This document shows, piece by piece, positions 32,687-41,747 of a stretch of 60,532 nucleotides of DNA. The notes beneath the pieces are model-generated. The model was given only the letters and a program-made list of their open reading frames with translations. It was not told where the DNA came from and did not search any database. The stretch comes from CALCKU01 sp964654665 (GTDB lineage: Bacteria > Pseudomonadota > Alphaproteobacteria > Caulobacterales > Maricaulaceae). The stretch lies in the NCBI GenBank assembly GCA_964654665.1, contig CAZZKV010000017.1:1-60532 (forward strand), in the 5' to 3' direction. The position numbers and the translations under genes were made by a program. How positions within the stretch are numbered: the stretch's first letter is position 1; each line of letters begins with the position of its first letter.

Positions 32687-32866
32687 CTAGCACAGATAGG
32701 TTCGGGCTTCGGCAAGCTGTTTAGCGATACGGTTACGCGTTGTATAATCGCTTTGTTTAGCATTCGGCTTTTGCGTTTTGCGTTCATAGCGGGCCAGTTT
32801 ATTTTCCAAATGCCGTATCGTCAGATCATGCGGAAGGCAGGGGCGGTTTTTCATAAATGCTATCAT
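32687..32866 (-). CDS. Short basic protein, unknown
   Basis: 59 residues starting at ATG 32864-32866, with GAAAGGAAAG upstream. MIAFMKNRPCLPHDLTIRHL, then ENKLARYERKTQKPNAKQSD and YTTRNRIAKQLAEARTYLC. Net positive, alpha-helical, no membrane segment. No family recognised. The strong ribosome site is the main reason for calling it. It lies between the amidohydrolase operon and rnpB. Confidence 0.5.
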   Translation of the reverse strand: MIAFMKNRPCLPHDLTIRHLENKLARYERKTQKPNAKQSDYTTRNRIAKQLAEARTYLC

Positions 32867-33018
32867 TGTCTTTCCTTTCTTCTTTGATGTAATCGTCTTA
32901 CAAAAATAGGGTAGCCAAAACCAATCACCCTCTATCACGTGACAGAGATTGGGCCGTGAAGGTGGTTTTACATCCACATGACGCTTGACGGAGCAGGTCT
33001 TTCAGGCTTTTAAACCTT

Positions 33019-33369
33019 CGTCAGAGGGCTGGACAGTCGCAGGGCGTAAGCTTTGAGGAAAGTCCGGGCTCCAGAGAGGCAGGATGCCGGGTAACGCCCG
33101 GCGGGGGCGACCCCAGGGAAAGTGCCACAGAAAGTAAACTACCTCCTTGTGAGGAAAAGATGAAAGGGTGCGGTAAGAGCGCACCGCGGTTTTGGCAACA
33201 AAACTGGCAAGGTAAACCCCATCCGGAGCAAGACCAAATAGGGATGACTTATGACGAGCCTTTTCGTTGTCATCCGGGTCGGTCGCGCGACGATGTTGGT
33301 AACAACATCGCTAGATGAATGATTGTCACGCCTTTGGCGTACAGAACCCGGCTTACAGGCCCTCTGACA
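33019..33369 (+). ncRNA. rnpB: RNase P RNA (class A)
   Basis: The ends GTCAGAGGGC (33020-33029) and GCCCTCTGAC (33359-33368) pair as helix P1. Conserved core elements follow: GAGGAAAGTCCGGGCTCC near 33055-33072, CACAGAAAGTAAACTACC-type region near 33126, GGTAAACCCCATCCGGAGCA, and AGAACCCGGCTTACAG before the 3' end. The order and length of about 350 bases match bacterial class A RNase P RNA, the catalytic subunit that trims tRNA 5' leaders. Confidence 0.95.
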
Positions 33370-33443
33370 CGCTTGCCTGTTTATGCGGTTATTTATTTAT
33401 ACAATCCTTGACCTTGGTTTGGATTTTATTATTAGAGGCGGTT

Positions 33444-33758
33444 ATGTTGGCGTCTCGCGCATATTTCTGTCTTAAGGCCTTTTTGGTCATGGTTATGCTG
33501 TTTAGCCAAAGTGTGTCTTTGGCTCATGCTACCAGTTATGGAGATACACCTCATGACCATGATGAGCAAATCTGTTTCATCGGGGCGGTTATGCAAGATG
33601 AACAGGGTGATGTTCTGTCAAAACCTGTTTTGCCTGTTCGCGTCAATTTTGCCTATACACCCGTTTATTCTATGGCTTACGGACAGATTACTGTTAGTTT
33701 GCCTCAAGGCCGGGCTCCGCCGCCGCGCGGTCCGCCATCACTCATTCAAATAGCCTAA
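33444..33758 (+). CDS. Small secreted protein upstream of a TonB receptor (DUF2946-like)
   Basis: 104 residues. Signal peptide at about 1-29 (MLASRAYFCLKAFLVMVMLF, then SQSVSLAHA). The mature part has a short His/Asp cluster (DTPHDHDEQICF), which could bind a metal, and ends in RAPPPRGPP, reminiscent of the RxPP tail of DUF2946 proteins that often precede metal-related TonB receptor genes. The ATG follows AGAGGCGG. It lies 47 bases upstream of the ZnuD-like receptor and is probably cotranscribed. A role in periplasmic zinc handling is inferred from context. Confidence 0.65.
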   Translation: MLASRAYFCLKAFLVMVMLFSQSVSLAHATSYGDTPHDHDEQICFIGAVMQDEQGDVLSKPVLPVRVNFAYTPVYSMAYGQITVSLPQGRAPPPRGPPSLIQIA

Positions 33759-33805
33759 GCCCGCCGCATTTGCGGCCTTTCCTTCTATTATTAAATGAGT
33801 TTACA

Positions 33806-35791
33806 ATGAACGTCCTTTTTACTGGCCGCGCAACAGTCGCTGCCCTTCTTATTTCTACAAGTACTATCGCATTGGCCCAAGATGGCCCTGCTGATGAAAT
33901 TATCGTAACCGGTTCCCCTTTAGAACGCTCTATTGACGAAGCGATCACCGGGGTTTCGGTCCTCACGGGTGATGAATTATCAGACCGTTTAGCTGCAACA
34001 ATTGGCGAGACATTAAAATCAGAACCCGGTGTGTCTTCGACCTTTTTCGGAGCCGGAGCTTCGCGGCCTATCATTCGCGGGCAAGGCGGTGACCGTGTGC
34101 GGGTTCTCAATAATGGTATTGGGTCTATTGATGCCTCATCCGCTTCACCCGATCATGCGGTGGCTGCTGAACCTGCGCAGGCTGAACGTATCGAAGTTTT
34201 ACGCGGAGCATCATTACTGCGCTATGGGTCTTCAGGATCAGGCGGCGTAGTTAATGTTATTGATGGACGTATTCCGGATCAGATGCCCGATGGTATAGAC
34301 GGGTCTTTCCGGATTGGCGGCTCCACAGTGGATAACGGGTTCGAGGCGGCTGGATCTGTTGATGTGCCGCTCGGAGAGACAATTGCCCTGCATTTGGACG
34401 GCACATTTAAAGAGGCCCAAGATTACGATATTCCGGGGTTTGCCAAAAGTGAAGCATTGCGCGCGCAGCCGGGCGAAGAGGCCGGAGCCTCAGATACATT
34501 ACCCAATTCTGCGGCAGAGGCATCATCTTTGACAGGCGGACTTTCCTATATTGGCGAGCGTGGGCACCTTGGCGTTGCTGTGCATGACTATCAATCGGAT
34601 TACGGCGTTCCTGGCGATGATGAAGAGGCGGTGACAATTTCACTGGATCAGACACGCATCGACTTGAACGGGGCTATTGAACTGGACGGCTTTATTGAAC
34701 AATTGCAAATATTTGGCGGTTATGCCGATTATGAACATACGGAATTTGAAGCGCCCGGCGAAGCAGGAACCGTTTTTACCAATGAAGGTTTTGAAATTCG
34801 GGGAGAGGCAATACAACGCGAGCATAATGGGTGGGCCGCAGCCTATGGCCTCCAAATCCGGGAGCGTGATTTTGCGGCCATTGGCGAAGAAGCTTTTGTG
34901 CCGCCAACGACAACGCAGCAATTCGGTGTTTATACCTTCCATGAAAAAGAAATTGGCAATGTACACCTTGAAGGGGCGGCACGCTTTGAAACGACACAAC
35001 AAGAAGATAGTGTGACGGGAGATGACCGCCGATTTAATGGCATCAGCCTGTCAGCAGGCGGCGATATTCATGTCAGCGAAACGGTGCGTCTGGGTGGTAC
35101 CGTCTTTCGGACCGAACGTGCGCCGACAACGGAAGAGCTGTTTTCCAATGGACCGCATTTGGCAACGGGCCAATTCGAACAGGGTGATAGCGATCTGGGA
35201 CTTGAAACCGCGACGGGTATAGAAGCCGCATTGCGTCATCGTGCTGCGGGTCATTTTCTAACGGTGAATCTATTTTATACGGATTACAGCGATTATATTT
35301 TCGAAGCCGAAACAGGGGCTATTGAAGACGACTTGCCGGTCTTTCAATTTACGGGTGCCGATGCGCAATTTTCCGGATTTGAAATACAGGGTGGTGTCGA
35401 TATTGGATCATATTCCGGTTTTGACGTTAAACTTGACGCTTTAGCCGAATTTGTACGGGCTAAAACGGATGATGACGACCTGCCGCGTATTCCGCCTCTT
35501 TCTATTTTGGCCGGTATCGATGCCAAGCGGGATGATTTATCATTCCGGGCTGAAGTTGATTACACGGCACGGCAGAATAAATTGGCCTTTGGCGAAACAC
35601 CGACCGAGGACTTTACCCGAATCAATATCTTTGCCTCATGGACGGTTCAGGCGTTTGACAATCCTGTAAAAATTAGTGCCTCGGCATTAAACCTCTTTGA
35701 TAGCGAGGGGCGGCAACATACATCTTTCCTAAAAGATGTGGTGCCGCTGCCGGGTCGTAATTTCCGTTTGTCGCTTAGCTCGAAATTTTAA
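33806..35791 (+). CDS. TonB-dependent outer-membrane receptor, ZnuD-like
   Basis: 662 residues. Signal peptide to about residue 25 (LISTSTIALAQ), TonB box DEIIVTGSP at about 30-38, plug domain (about 40-165) with PIIRGQGGDRVRVLNNGIGS, the SSASPDHAVAAEPAQAERIE block and VLRGASLLRYGSSGSGGVVNV. The beta-barrel follows to a C-terminal FRLSLSSKF. The SPDHA.AxEP block is a mark of ZnuD-type zinc receptors, so zinc uptake is likely but not proven. A short His-rich secreted protein is encoded upstream. Its stop overlaps that of the convergent metalloprotease by four bases. Confidence 0.9.
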   Translation: MNVLFTGRATVAALLISTSTIALAQDGPADEIIVTGSPLERSIDEAITGVSVLTGDELSDRLAATIGETLKSEPGVSSTFFGAGASRPIIRGQGGDRVRVLNNGIGSIDASSASPDHAVAAEPAQAERIEVLRGASLLRYGSSGSGGVVNVIDGRIPDQMPDGIDGSFRIGGSTVDNGFEAAGSVDVPLGETIALHLDGTFKEAQDYDIPGFAKSEALRAQPGEEAGASDTLPNSAAEASSLTGGLSYIGERGHLGVAVHDYQSDYGVPGDDEEAVTISLDQTRIDLNGAIELDGFIEQLQIFGGYADYEHTEFEAPGEAGTVFTNEGFEIRGEAIQREHNGWAAAYGLQIRERDFAAIGEEAFVPPTTTQQFGVYTFHEKEIGNVHLEGAARFETTQQEDSVTGDDRRFNGISLSAGGDIHVSETVRLGGTVFRTERAPTTEELFSNGPHLATGQFEQGDSDLGLETATGIEAALRHRAAGHFLTVNLFYTDYSDYIFEAETGAIEDDLPVFQFTGADAQFSGFEIQGGVDIGSYSGFDVKLDALAEFVRAKTDDDDLPRIPPLSILAGIDAKRDDLSFRAEVDYTARQNKLAFGETPTEDFTRINIFASWTVQAFDNPVKISASALNLFDSEGRQHTSFLKDVVPLPGRNFRLSLSSKF

Positions 35792-38223
35792 AACGGGCCA
35801 GCATCACAATGCCAACAACTCTCGCGCAAACCCGCGGGAGTACTGGCCGATCCAATCGGCCCGCCGGGGGGCAGGGCTTTGGCCTGTGTCACCGGTGTGG
35901 CTGGGGTGGCGGGGCGCTCCAAATGTGCGTCAATCAAGGAAATAAGCCATAGGCCATGGCCTGAATTTTTCGCCTTTAAATCATCTTGGAGCAAGCGTAA
36001 CATTTTATCGGTTCGCGCTTTTACGCCCGGTGTGGTCTCGCTATTGGCCAGATCCATGAGTGCAAAAATAAATCGAGCTTGCACAGCCTTGCTAATTTCG
36101 GCGCGCCGACCCGGTGTTGGCGGGCGCATGATAAATTGCCGAGTGATTTGCAACATATCGACCAAACCTAGATTGCGGCTATCGCGGCGTTTAAATTCTA
36201 TTAGCCGGGCTGCGCGGCGCGGATCAAGCAACACATCAAAGGTAAGATCAGCCGCGGTATCGGCCGCTGCCGTAACATCAAAAGCCGGATAGGCGGTCCG
36301 CCGAAAAAGTTCCCGATCACTATCGGCAAAGGAATAGCTGACAAGTGATGGCGTCAATAGGGCTAAGGTTTCATCTTTTATATCAAGGGTGCGCGGGTCA
36401 AGGGTTTGCAGCACAGCCGCTAAGGCTGCGCGTTGGCGAGCCGGGGAAACAATGTCGGCACTGGGTTGGCCATCACCGCTCACACCATAGTTAAACCGCA
36501 TCCCGCCAATCAATTTGGCCGCTGCTACCGTTTGATAGCGGTGATATAGATAGATCGGCACAATGACTTTATTTAAATCTGCTACCGGTTGTCCGGGATG
36601 AATACGGTCCGGTCCGAAATTATCCAGAGCTAGTTTTCTTACGGCTAATACCGCATCAAGCGCGGCAACAGGCTCTGGCCCATTGTCCCATATATTGCCG
36701 TCGGGATGGGCGGTGCCGGCACTGCGCGCATCACTATCGGCGACATAGGTTAGGCCGTCCTCTAAGGCCTTTTGTACCAGATTATTGCGCGTTGATTCAT
36801 CCATATCGGCGTAAAGCCATGTCGCTGCGAATTTATCCCAAGGGCCCACGCCAACGCCATAGGTTCTGCTAAAATCCATCTGCCCATTTGTCACCCGAAC
36901 ATCAGGAGCGGGATAGTCCATGACCGAGCCTTTATCATAGGTGCTGGCGGCAAAATTATGAGCAAAACCAAGGGCATGACCAACTTCATGCGCCGATAAT
37001 TGACGGATACGGGCAAGGGCAAGCTGCACAGGGTCATCGGGCGCGCCAGTATCGGTTTTAGCCGTACCGGCAAGGCCCTCGAAAATCATACGATCTTGGC
37101 GCACGCGTAAAGACCCGAGATTGACATGACCTTTGAGCATTTCTCCTGTTCGCGGATCGGACACGCCGCCGCCATAAGACCACCCGCGTGTTTGCCGGTG
37201 AACCCATTGCACAACATTATAGCGGATATCGAGCGGGTGTGCGTCTTCGGGTAAAAGCTCGACGCGGTATCCATCAGGATAACCGGCTGCCGCAAAGGCA
37301 TCTTCCCACCATCGCGCGCCGTCAATTAAGGCTGAGCGGATAGGTTCGGGTGCGCCGCTATCAATATAGAATATAATCGGATTAATTGTTTTTCCATCGC
37401 TGTCTTTTTGCAAGCGATAGCGGCGGGCTAGCCGCGTTTCGATCGGGCCAGAGAGCGGCGCACTATAATCGTAATAAACCCGTTCAATCGCGCCCACACG
37501 CGGATCAGAACGCCGCGGTTCATATCCATCATCCGGCAGACGTGCAAAACTATGATGTTGAATAAGGGTGGCATCTTTGCCATTGGCGGCTGTGGTGGCT
37601 ACTTCGCGCCCGGGTTTCGCCGAAGATAGCGTAAAGAAGACATCCAATTCGATATTGTCAGGGAAAGCGAATATATTATTGGCATCAACTAATGTTCGAT
37701 CTTTAGCCATTGTGAAATTGCCTTGGCCGCTATCCTTTAAATATTGAACAAGGCCTAGGACATCGCTGGTCAAAAAACCGGTTAAATCAATGACAAGCCC
37801 GTTTTGATTGCTGATTATAGGTGTGCTGGCAATAAAGGAACGGGCAAAGCTCTCGCTTACGGCGCGAGCTTCCTGTAGATTATCAGGGTTGGCGCGATAA
37901 TGCAGGTTTTCAGCTTCGATAATGACTGTATCACCGATGCGGCGAAAGAGGATAATTTTACCGCCATCACCCCAGCCGCGGTCGAGCCCGACGGGATTAG
38001 ACCCCAGCCCCGCCGTGAGCCGTGCCGTATGAATGAGCCGTAAGGACAGGCCAGTATCGTCAGGAGCCGGTAATCGGGCGAGCACTTTATTTTTGGCTTT
38101 ATCAACATAAAGATCAATAAATCCCGGCCTGTGATCCAGTCCGGCTAGCGGATTGGATGAAGCTGGTTTTTGCGTGCAGGTTGCCATGAAAATAGCGATT
38201 ATGCTCAGGACTAAGATACGCAT
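35788..38223 (-). CDS. Zinc-dependent metalloprotease lipoprotein (DUF5117/DUF4953 type)
   Basis: 811 residues. Lipoprotein signal IIAIFMATC (Cys16). Zinc motif HEVGHALGFAHNFAAS, i.e. HExxHxxGxxH, near the middle (residue about 410-425), preceded by RQLSA and followed by a VMDYPAP Met-turn. The N-terminal half (GFIDLYVDKAKNKVLARLP) matches the domain that precedes the protease in this family. ATG at 38221-38223 with AAGGAG upstream; a longer frame from 38289 is not used. A membrane-anchored peptidase acting on extracellular or periplasmic peptides is likely. It lies 104 bases after an M3 peptidase gene in the same direction. Confidence 0.9.
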   Translation of the reverse strand: MRILVLSIIAIFMATCTQKPASSNPLAGLDHRPGFIDLYVDKAKNKVLARLPAPDDTGLSLRLIHTARLTAGLGSNPVGLDRGWGDGGKIILFRRIGDTVIIEAENLHYRANPDNLQEARAVSESFARSFIASTPIISNQNGLVIDLTGFLTSDVLGLVQYLKDSGQGNFTMAKDRTLVDANNIFAFPDNIELDVFFTLSSAKPGREVATTAANGKDATLIQHHSFARLPDDGYEPRRSDPRVGAIERVYYDYSAPLSGPIETRLARRYRLQKDSDGKTINPIIFYIDSGAPEPIRSALIDGARWWEDAFAAAGYPDGYRVELLPEDAHPLDIRYNVVQWVHRQTRGWSYGGGVSDPRTGEMLKGHVNLGSLRVRQDRMIFEGLAGTAKTDTGAPDDPVQLALARIRQLSAHEVGHALGFAHNFAASTYDKGSVMDYPAPDVRVTNGQMDFSRTYGVGVGPWDKFAATWLYADMDESTRNNLVQKALEDGLTYVADSDARSAGTAHPDGNIWDNGPEPVAALDAVLAVRKLALDNFGPDRIHPGQPVADLNKVIVPIYLYHRYQTVAAAKLIGGMRFNYGVSGDGQPSADIVSPARQRAALAAVLQTLDPRTLDIKDETLALLTPSLVSYSFADSDRELFRRTAYPAFDVTAAADTAADLTFDVLLDPRRAARLIEFKRRDSRNLGLVDMLQITRQFIMRPPTPGRRAEISKAVQARFIFALMDLANSETTPGVKARTDKMLRLLQDDLKAKNSGHGLWLISLIDAHLERPATPATPVTQAKALPPGGPIGSASTPAGLRESCWHCDAGPF

Positions 38224-38326
38224 TGCGACTCCTTTTTCTATGAGCCTATCAAACAATCCCAATTCTGTGCAAAATATATCGCCGAACAACTATATCTCTA
38301 TTGTTGGTAGGGCTTAAGGCGCGGCG

Positions 38327-40510
38327 TTATTGCGGTACAGGAAAACCGCGATCACGCATCAGGGCTGAAATATCGGCATCCCGTCCTCTAAAGGCGCGGT
38401 AAGCTTCTGCTGGATCCATGGCATTGCGCGGTTCGAATAGATATTTCCGTAGCTTGGCCGCGACGTCTTTATCATAAAAACCGCCGGGACTATTTTTAAA
38501 ATATTCCGCAGCATCAGAGGTTAAAACATCGGCCCACATATAGCCATAATAGGCCGTGGCATAACCTTCGCCAGAGAAGACATGGCCAAAATGGGGCGAG
38601 CGGTGTCGCATGACAAGTTCAGAGGGCATACCCAGAGCGGCGAGGGTTTCGCGCTCGAAGCTATCAGGGTCAAGACCGTCAGGGTCTGTTGTATGATATT
38701 TCATATCCATCAAGGCCGAAGCCAAATATTCCGTTGTCGCAAAACCTTGGTTAAAAGTGGCCGCTTTATTGATTTTATCAATGAGTGCTTGCGGGATAGC
38801 TTCGCCCGTTTTGGCATGGACAAGATAGTTTTTAACAACGGGTTCGGTTGACAACCAGCGTTCAAGCAATTGCGATTGAAATTCGGTATAATCACGCACG
38901 CCGCTATTTTGACTAGGGTAAACGGCTTTTGATGACAGGCTGTGCAAGGCATGACCAAATTCGTGGAAAAATGTTTCTGCATCATCCCAGCTAATCAAAA
39001 CCGGTTCGCCCGGGGCCGCTTTGACAAAATTGGAATTATTAGAAGAGAGTACGGTCTTTTTTCCGTCATAGCTGGTGTGCGAGCGGTAACTGGTTGCCCA
39101 AGCGCCAGAGCGTTTGCCCTTGCGGGCAAAGGGATCCAGATACCACAAACCGACCAGATCGCCGCTGGTGCGGTTTGTCACTTTCCAGACATTTACATCT
39201 TCATGAAAGACCGGCACTTCGCCGGCAGGCAGAGGGGCGAAACCGAAATCAAACAATTCGCCAGCCACATAGAACATAGCCTCTGTCAACTTATCGAGTT
39301 GCAGATATTGTTTCACTTCATCAGAGTTTAAATCATATTTGGCTTTACGTACTTTCTCGGCATAATACCGATAATCCCACGGCTTGATTGTGATATCTGC
39401 GCCGGTCTTATCGGCAATGGCTTGCATATCGGCCACTTCTTCTTTGACACGGGCAATAGCTGCAGGCCAGACAGCTTCCATTAAGGCTTGCGCGCGTTCC
39501 GGCGTTTTTGCCATACGGTCACCCAGCCGCCATTCGGCGTAATTTTTAAAGCCTAATAAATTAACGCGCTCATGACGCAGTTTTAGAATTTCTGCAATTA
39601 CAGCATTATTATCCTTATCATCGCCATTATCGCCGCGCGAATAATAATGTGTCCATACGGTTTTGCGCAGATCGCGTTCATCCGAATAGGTCAAAAATGG
39701 CGACATAGATGACCGCGTATTGGTGATTGCATATTGGCCGGGTTTACCGCGCTGCTCGGCTGCTGCGGCGGCGGCCTTTATGAAACTATCGGGCAGTCCG
39801 GATAGTTGGTCTTGGCTAATAAAGGTGACATAGCCTTCTTCATCAGCAAGTACATTATTCCCAAATTGTGTGTGAAGCTGCGCAAGACGCTGGTTGATTT
39901 GCGCATAGCGTGCCTTATTCGCCTCGTCCAATAGTGCACCATTGCGCACAAAACCATCATAGGAAAGTTTGACAATCCGTTGTTGATCGGGTCGTAAAGC
40001 CTTCATTTCTTTACTCTCATATACGGCTTTTATGCGTGCAAAAAGTTTTGCATTTTGCGTTATTTTCGAGCTAAAGGCCGAAATTTTAGGGGCCATATCT
40101 TGTTGAATAGCTCGAAATTCGGGCGAGGATTTATTGCTGCTCCAGATGCCCCAATAACTAAAGATATTATCCAACTCTGCGCCTGTGCGTTCCATGGCGA
40201 CAATTGTATTTTCAAAAGTCGGGGCTGCTGGATTATTGGCAATAGCATCCACTTGGGCAAGATTTTTTTCCATACCGGCGTTTAGGGCTGGTGCCAGGTC
40301 AGCCAGGTCCATTTTATCAAATGCCGGTACGCCGCCATAAGGGCCAGCATAATCGGCAGACAGCGTATTCGTGGATAAAAGCTGGGCCGTGTCAGTAGAG
40401 AGAGAAATGTCAGGCACAGTTTCAGATATTATCTTGGCAGGCGTATTATCAGCTTGTGAACAGGCTGTCAGCAATATGGCCGTTGTAGTGAGAAGAAAGT
40501 GGTTGGTCAT
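38327..40510 (-). CDS. M3-family metallopeptidase lipoprotein (peptidyl-dipeptidase Dcp-like)
   Basis: 727 residues. Lipobox LLTAC (Cys17). Zinc motif HEFGHALHSLSS in the context TFFHEFGHALH, with the downstream glutamate in FxE-type run YTEFQSQLLERW. The HRSPHFGHVFSGEGYATAYYGYMWADVL and the C-terminal GRDADISALMRDRGFP are typical of the oligopeptidase A/Dcp branch, which cuts dipeptides or short oligopeptides. A lipoprotein form is common in this class and puts it in the periplasm. With the next metalloprotease it may supply peptides for uptake. Confidence 0.93.
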   Translation of the reverse strand: MTNHFLLTTTAILLTACSQADNTPAKIISETVPDISLSTDTAQLLSTNTLSADYAGPYGGVPAFDKMDLADLAPALNAGMEKNLAQVDAIANNPAAPTFENTIVAMERTGAELDNIFSYWGIWSSNKSSPEFRAIQQDMAPKISAFSSKITQNAKLFARIKAVYESKEMKALRPDQQRIVKLSYDGFVRNGALLDEANKARYAQINQRLAQLHTQFGNNVLADEEGYVTFISQDQLSGLPDSFIKAAAAAAEQRGKPGQYAITNTRSSMSPFLTYSDERDLRKTVWTHYYSRGDNGDDKDNNAVIAEILKLRHERVNLLGFKNYAEWRLGDRMAKTPERAQALMEAVWPAAIARVKEEVADMQAIADKTGADITIKPWDYRYYAEKVRKAKYDLNSDEVKQYLQLDKLTEAMFYVAGELFDFGFAPLPAGEVPVFHEDVNVWKVTNRTSGDLVGLWYLDPFARKGKRSGAWATSYRSHTSYDGKKTVLSSNNSNFVKAAPGEPVLISWDDAETFFHEFGHALHSLSSKAVYPSQNSGVRDYTEFQSQLLERWLSTEPVVKNYLVHAKTGEAIPQALIDKINKAATFNQGFATTEYLASALMDMKYHTTDPDGLDPDSFERETLAALGMPSELVMRHRSPHFGHVFSGEGYATAYYGYMWADVLTSDAAEYFKNSPGGFYDKDVAAKLRKYLFEPRNAMDPAEAYRAFRGRDADISALMRDRGFPVPQ

Positions 40511-40549
40511 GTGGCGTCCCTAATCTGTTTATGTTATATAACCATGAAG

Positions 40550-40563
40550 GGACAGGTCTGTCC
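40550..40563. promoter_or_regulatory. Inverted repeat between the M3 peptidase and DsbA-family genes
   Basis: GGACAGGTCTGTCC has arms GGACAG and CTGTCC around GT. It lies 39 bases upstream of the M3 peptidase start and may be a repressor operator for that gene. Confidence 0.35.
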
Positions 40564-40734
40564 ATTTTCAAACAAGTGTTGAACAAATTTGCAATATTTG
40601 ACGATAAATTGATAGTTAGGTGTGAAGGGAAAACATTGACTTGGCGTACAGGCTCTGTTTTCTTGAAGATCAAAGACTGACCTGCTCTTGTTCACCCAAG
40701 AAACATTTCATTCAGATATTGACCCAGAAAGTAA

Positions 40735-41385
40735 ATGATGACCCCATTAAATATTGATATTATATCGGATGTATCCTGCCCGTGGTGTCTTATTGGCTAT
40801 CATTCATTGAAGGCCGCAATTGATGAATCTGGCTTAACGGACTCTGTTCATCTGAATTGGAAGGCTTTTGAACTTAATCCGGATATGCCCAAAGCGGGGA
40901 AGACTTATCTTGATTATGGCCGTGAAAAATATGGTCGCACGCCCGAACAGGCGGCCGCCTCTCTTGATAATGTTAAAAGACGCGCGGCGGCAGTCGGGTT
41001 TGATATCGATTTTCCAGACCCGCCTCGTATTTATAATACGTTTGACGCGCATCGTTTGTTGTTTTGGGCCAAAGAATTTGGCTTGCAAACAGAATTGAAA
41101 TTGGGTTTTTTCCGTTTGTTTTTTCAAGATCATGGAAATCTGAGTGACCATGAAGATTTATTGAAACGTGTGGGCGATGTTGGTCTGGATGTAAAAAAAG
41201 CCAAAGAAATTTTAAATTCAAATGCTTATGAAGATAAGGTGAAATCGGAATTAGATTTCGCGCGCCAAAATAATATTAACAGTGTGCCGACATATATATT
41301 TAACAAAAAATACCAGATATCAGGGGGACAACCCAAGGCAATATTCATGAATGTGTTGGACGAAGTCCGCAAGCAGGCTAGCTAG
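40735..41385 (+). CDS. DsbA-family oxidoreductase (FrnE-like)
   Basis: 216 residues. Thioredoxin fold with inserted helical domain. Active site DVSCPWCLIG (Cys15, Cys18) just after the first strand, and the cis-Pro region NSVPTYIFN. This is the FrnE branch of the DsbA superfamily, cytosolic because no signal peptide is present, with roles in disulfide handling or polyketide and xenobiotic metabolism in different species. Start at the first of two in-line ATG codons; the second (40738) is equally possible. Standing alone, 116 bases before tRNA-Asp on the other strand. Confidence 0.9.
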   Translation: MMTPLNIDIISDVSCPWCLIGYHSLKAAIDESGLTDSVHLNWKAFELNPDMPKAGKTYLDYGREKYGRTPEQAAASLDNVKRRAAAVGFDIDFPDPPRIYNTFDAHRLLFWAKEFGLQTELKLGFFRLFFQDHGNLSDHEDLLKRVGDVGLDVKKAKEILNSNAYEDKVKSELDFARQNNINSVPTYIFNKKYQISGGQPKAIFMNVLDEVRKQAS

Positions 41386-41500
41386 GTATTTATGATGTTG
41401 GCGGTTGCTGCGTTAAGTAATGATCACATGGCTATGTTAAGAAAGCTATAGCGTATACAATATTAGACAATATTCTTATTGCCATCCTAAAATTTAGGAA

Positions 41501-41577
<77 letters not shown>

Positions 41578-41699
41578 TAAGATGTGTGCGGGGTTTAGCT
41601 ATAAGCGCCGAGTCCGTCAACGCCCATTTACGTCTTTTTTTCTTTTTTTATGTATAGGCCGTTTTGGCGGTAAAAAGCCGTGGACTTTTTTTATATAAA

Positions 41700-41721
41700 A
41701 ATATAAAGAAATCTTTATATT
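41700..41721. promoter_or_regulatory. Perfect 9+9 inverted repeat before the corrinoid-protein gene
   Basis: AATATAAAG and CTTTATATT around AAAT. It lies 26 bases before the start codon. This is a good candidate operator for a regulator of methionine or SAH metabolism (for example an ArsR-type SahR-like repressor), or alternatively an RNA hairpin in the leader. I did not match it to a known motif. Confidence 0.5.
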
Positions 41722-41747
41722 AGCTGTAATCATTATAAGGATAAGCC

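Noticed and set aside
33315..33443. Longer N-terminus of the small secreted protein
   Set aside because: It would begin inside the RNase P RNA gene, and the signal peptide starts at the ATG at 33444.
35879..36292. 137-codon open frame antisense to the metalloprotease
   Set aside because: Shadow of the metalloprotease gene, with no motif.
41580..41747. Possible SAM-II or cobalamin riboswitch in the leader of the corrinoid-protein gene
   Set aside because: The conserved blocks of these riboswitches could not be found; the only clear element is the inverted repeat.
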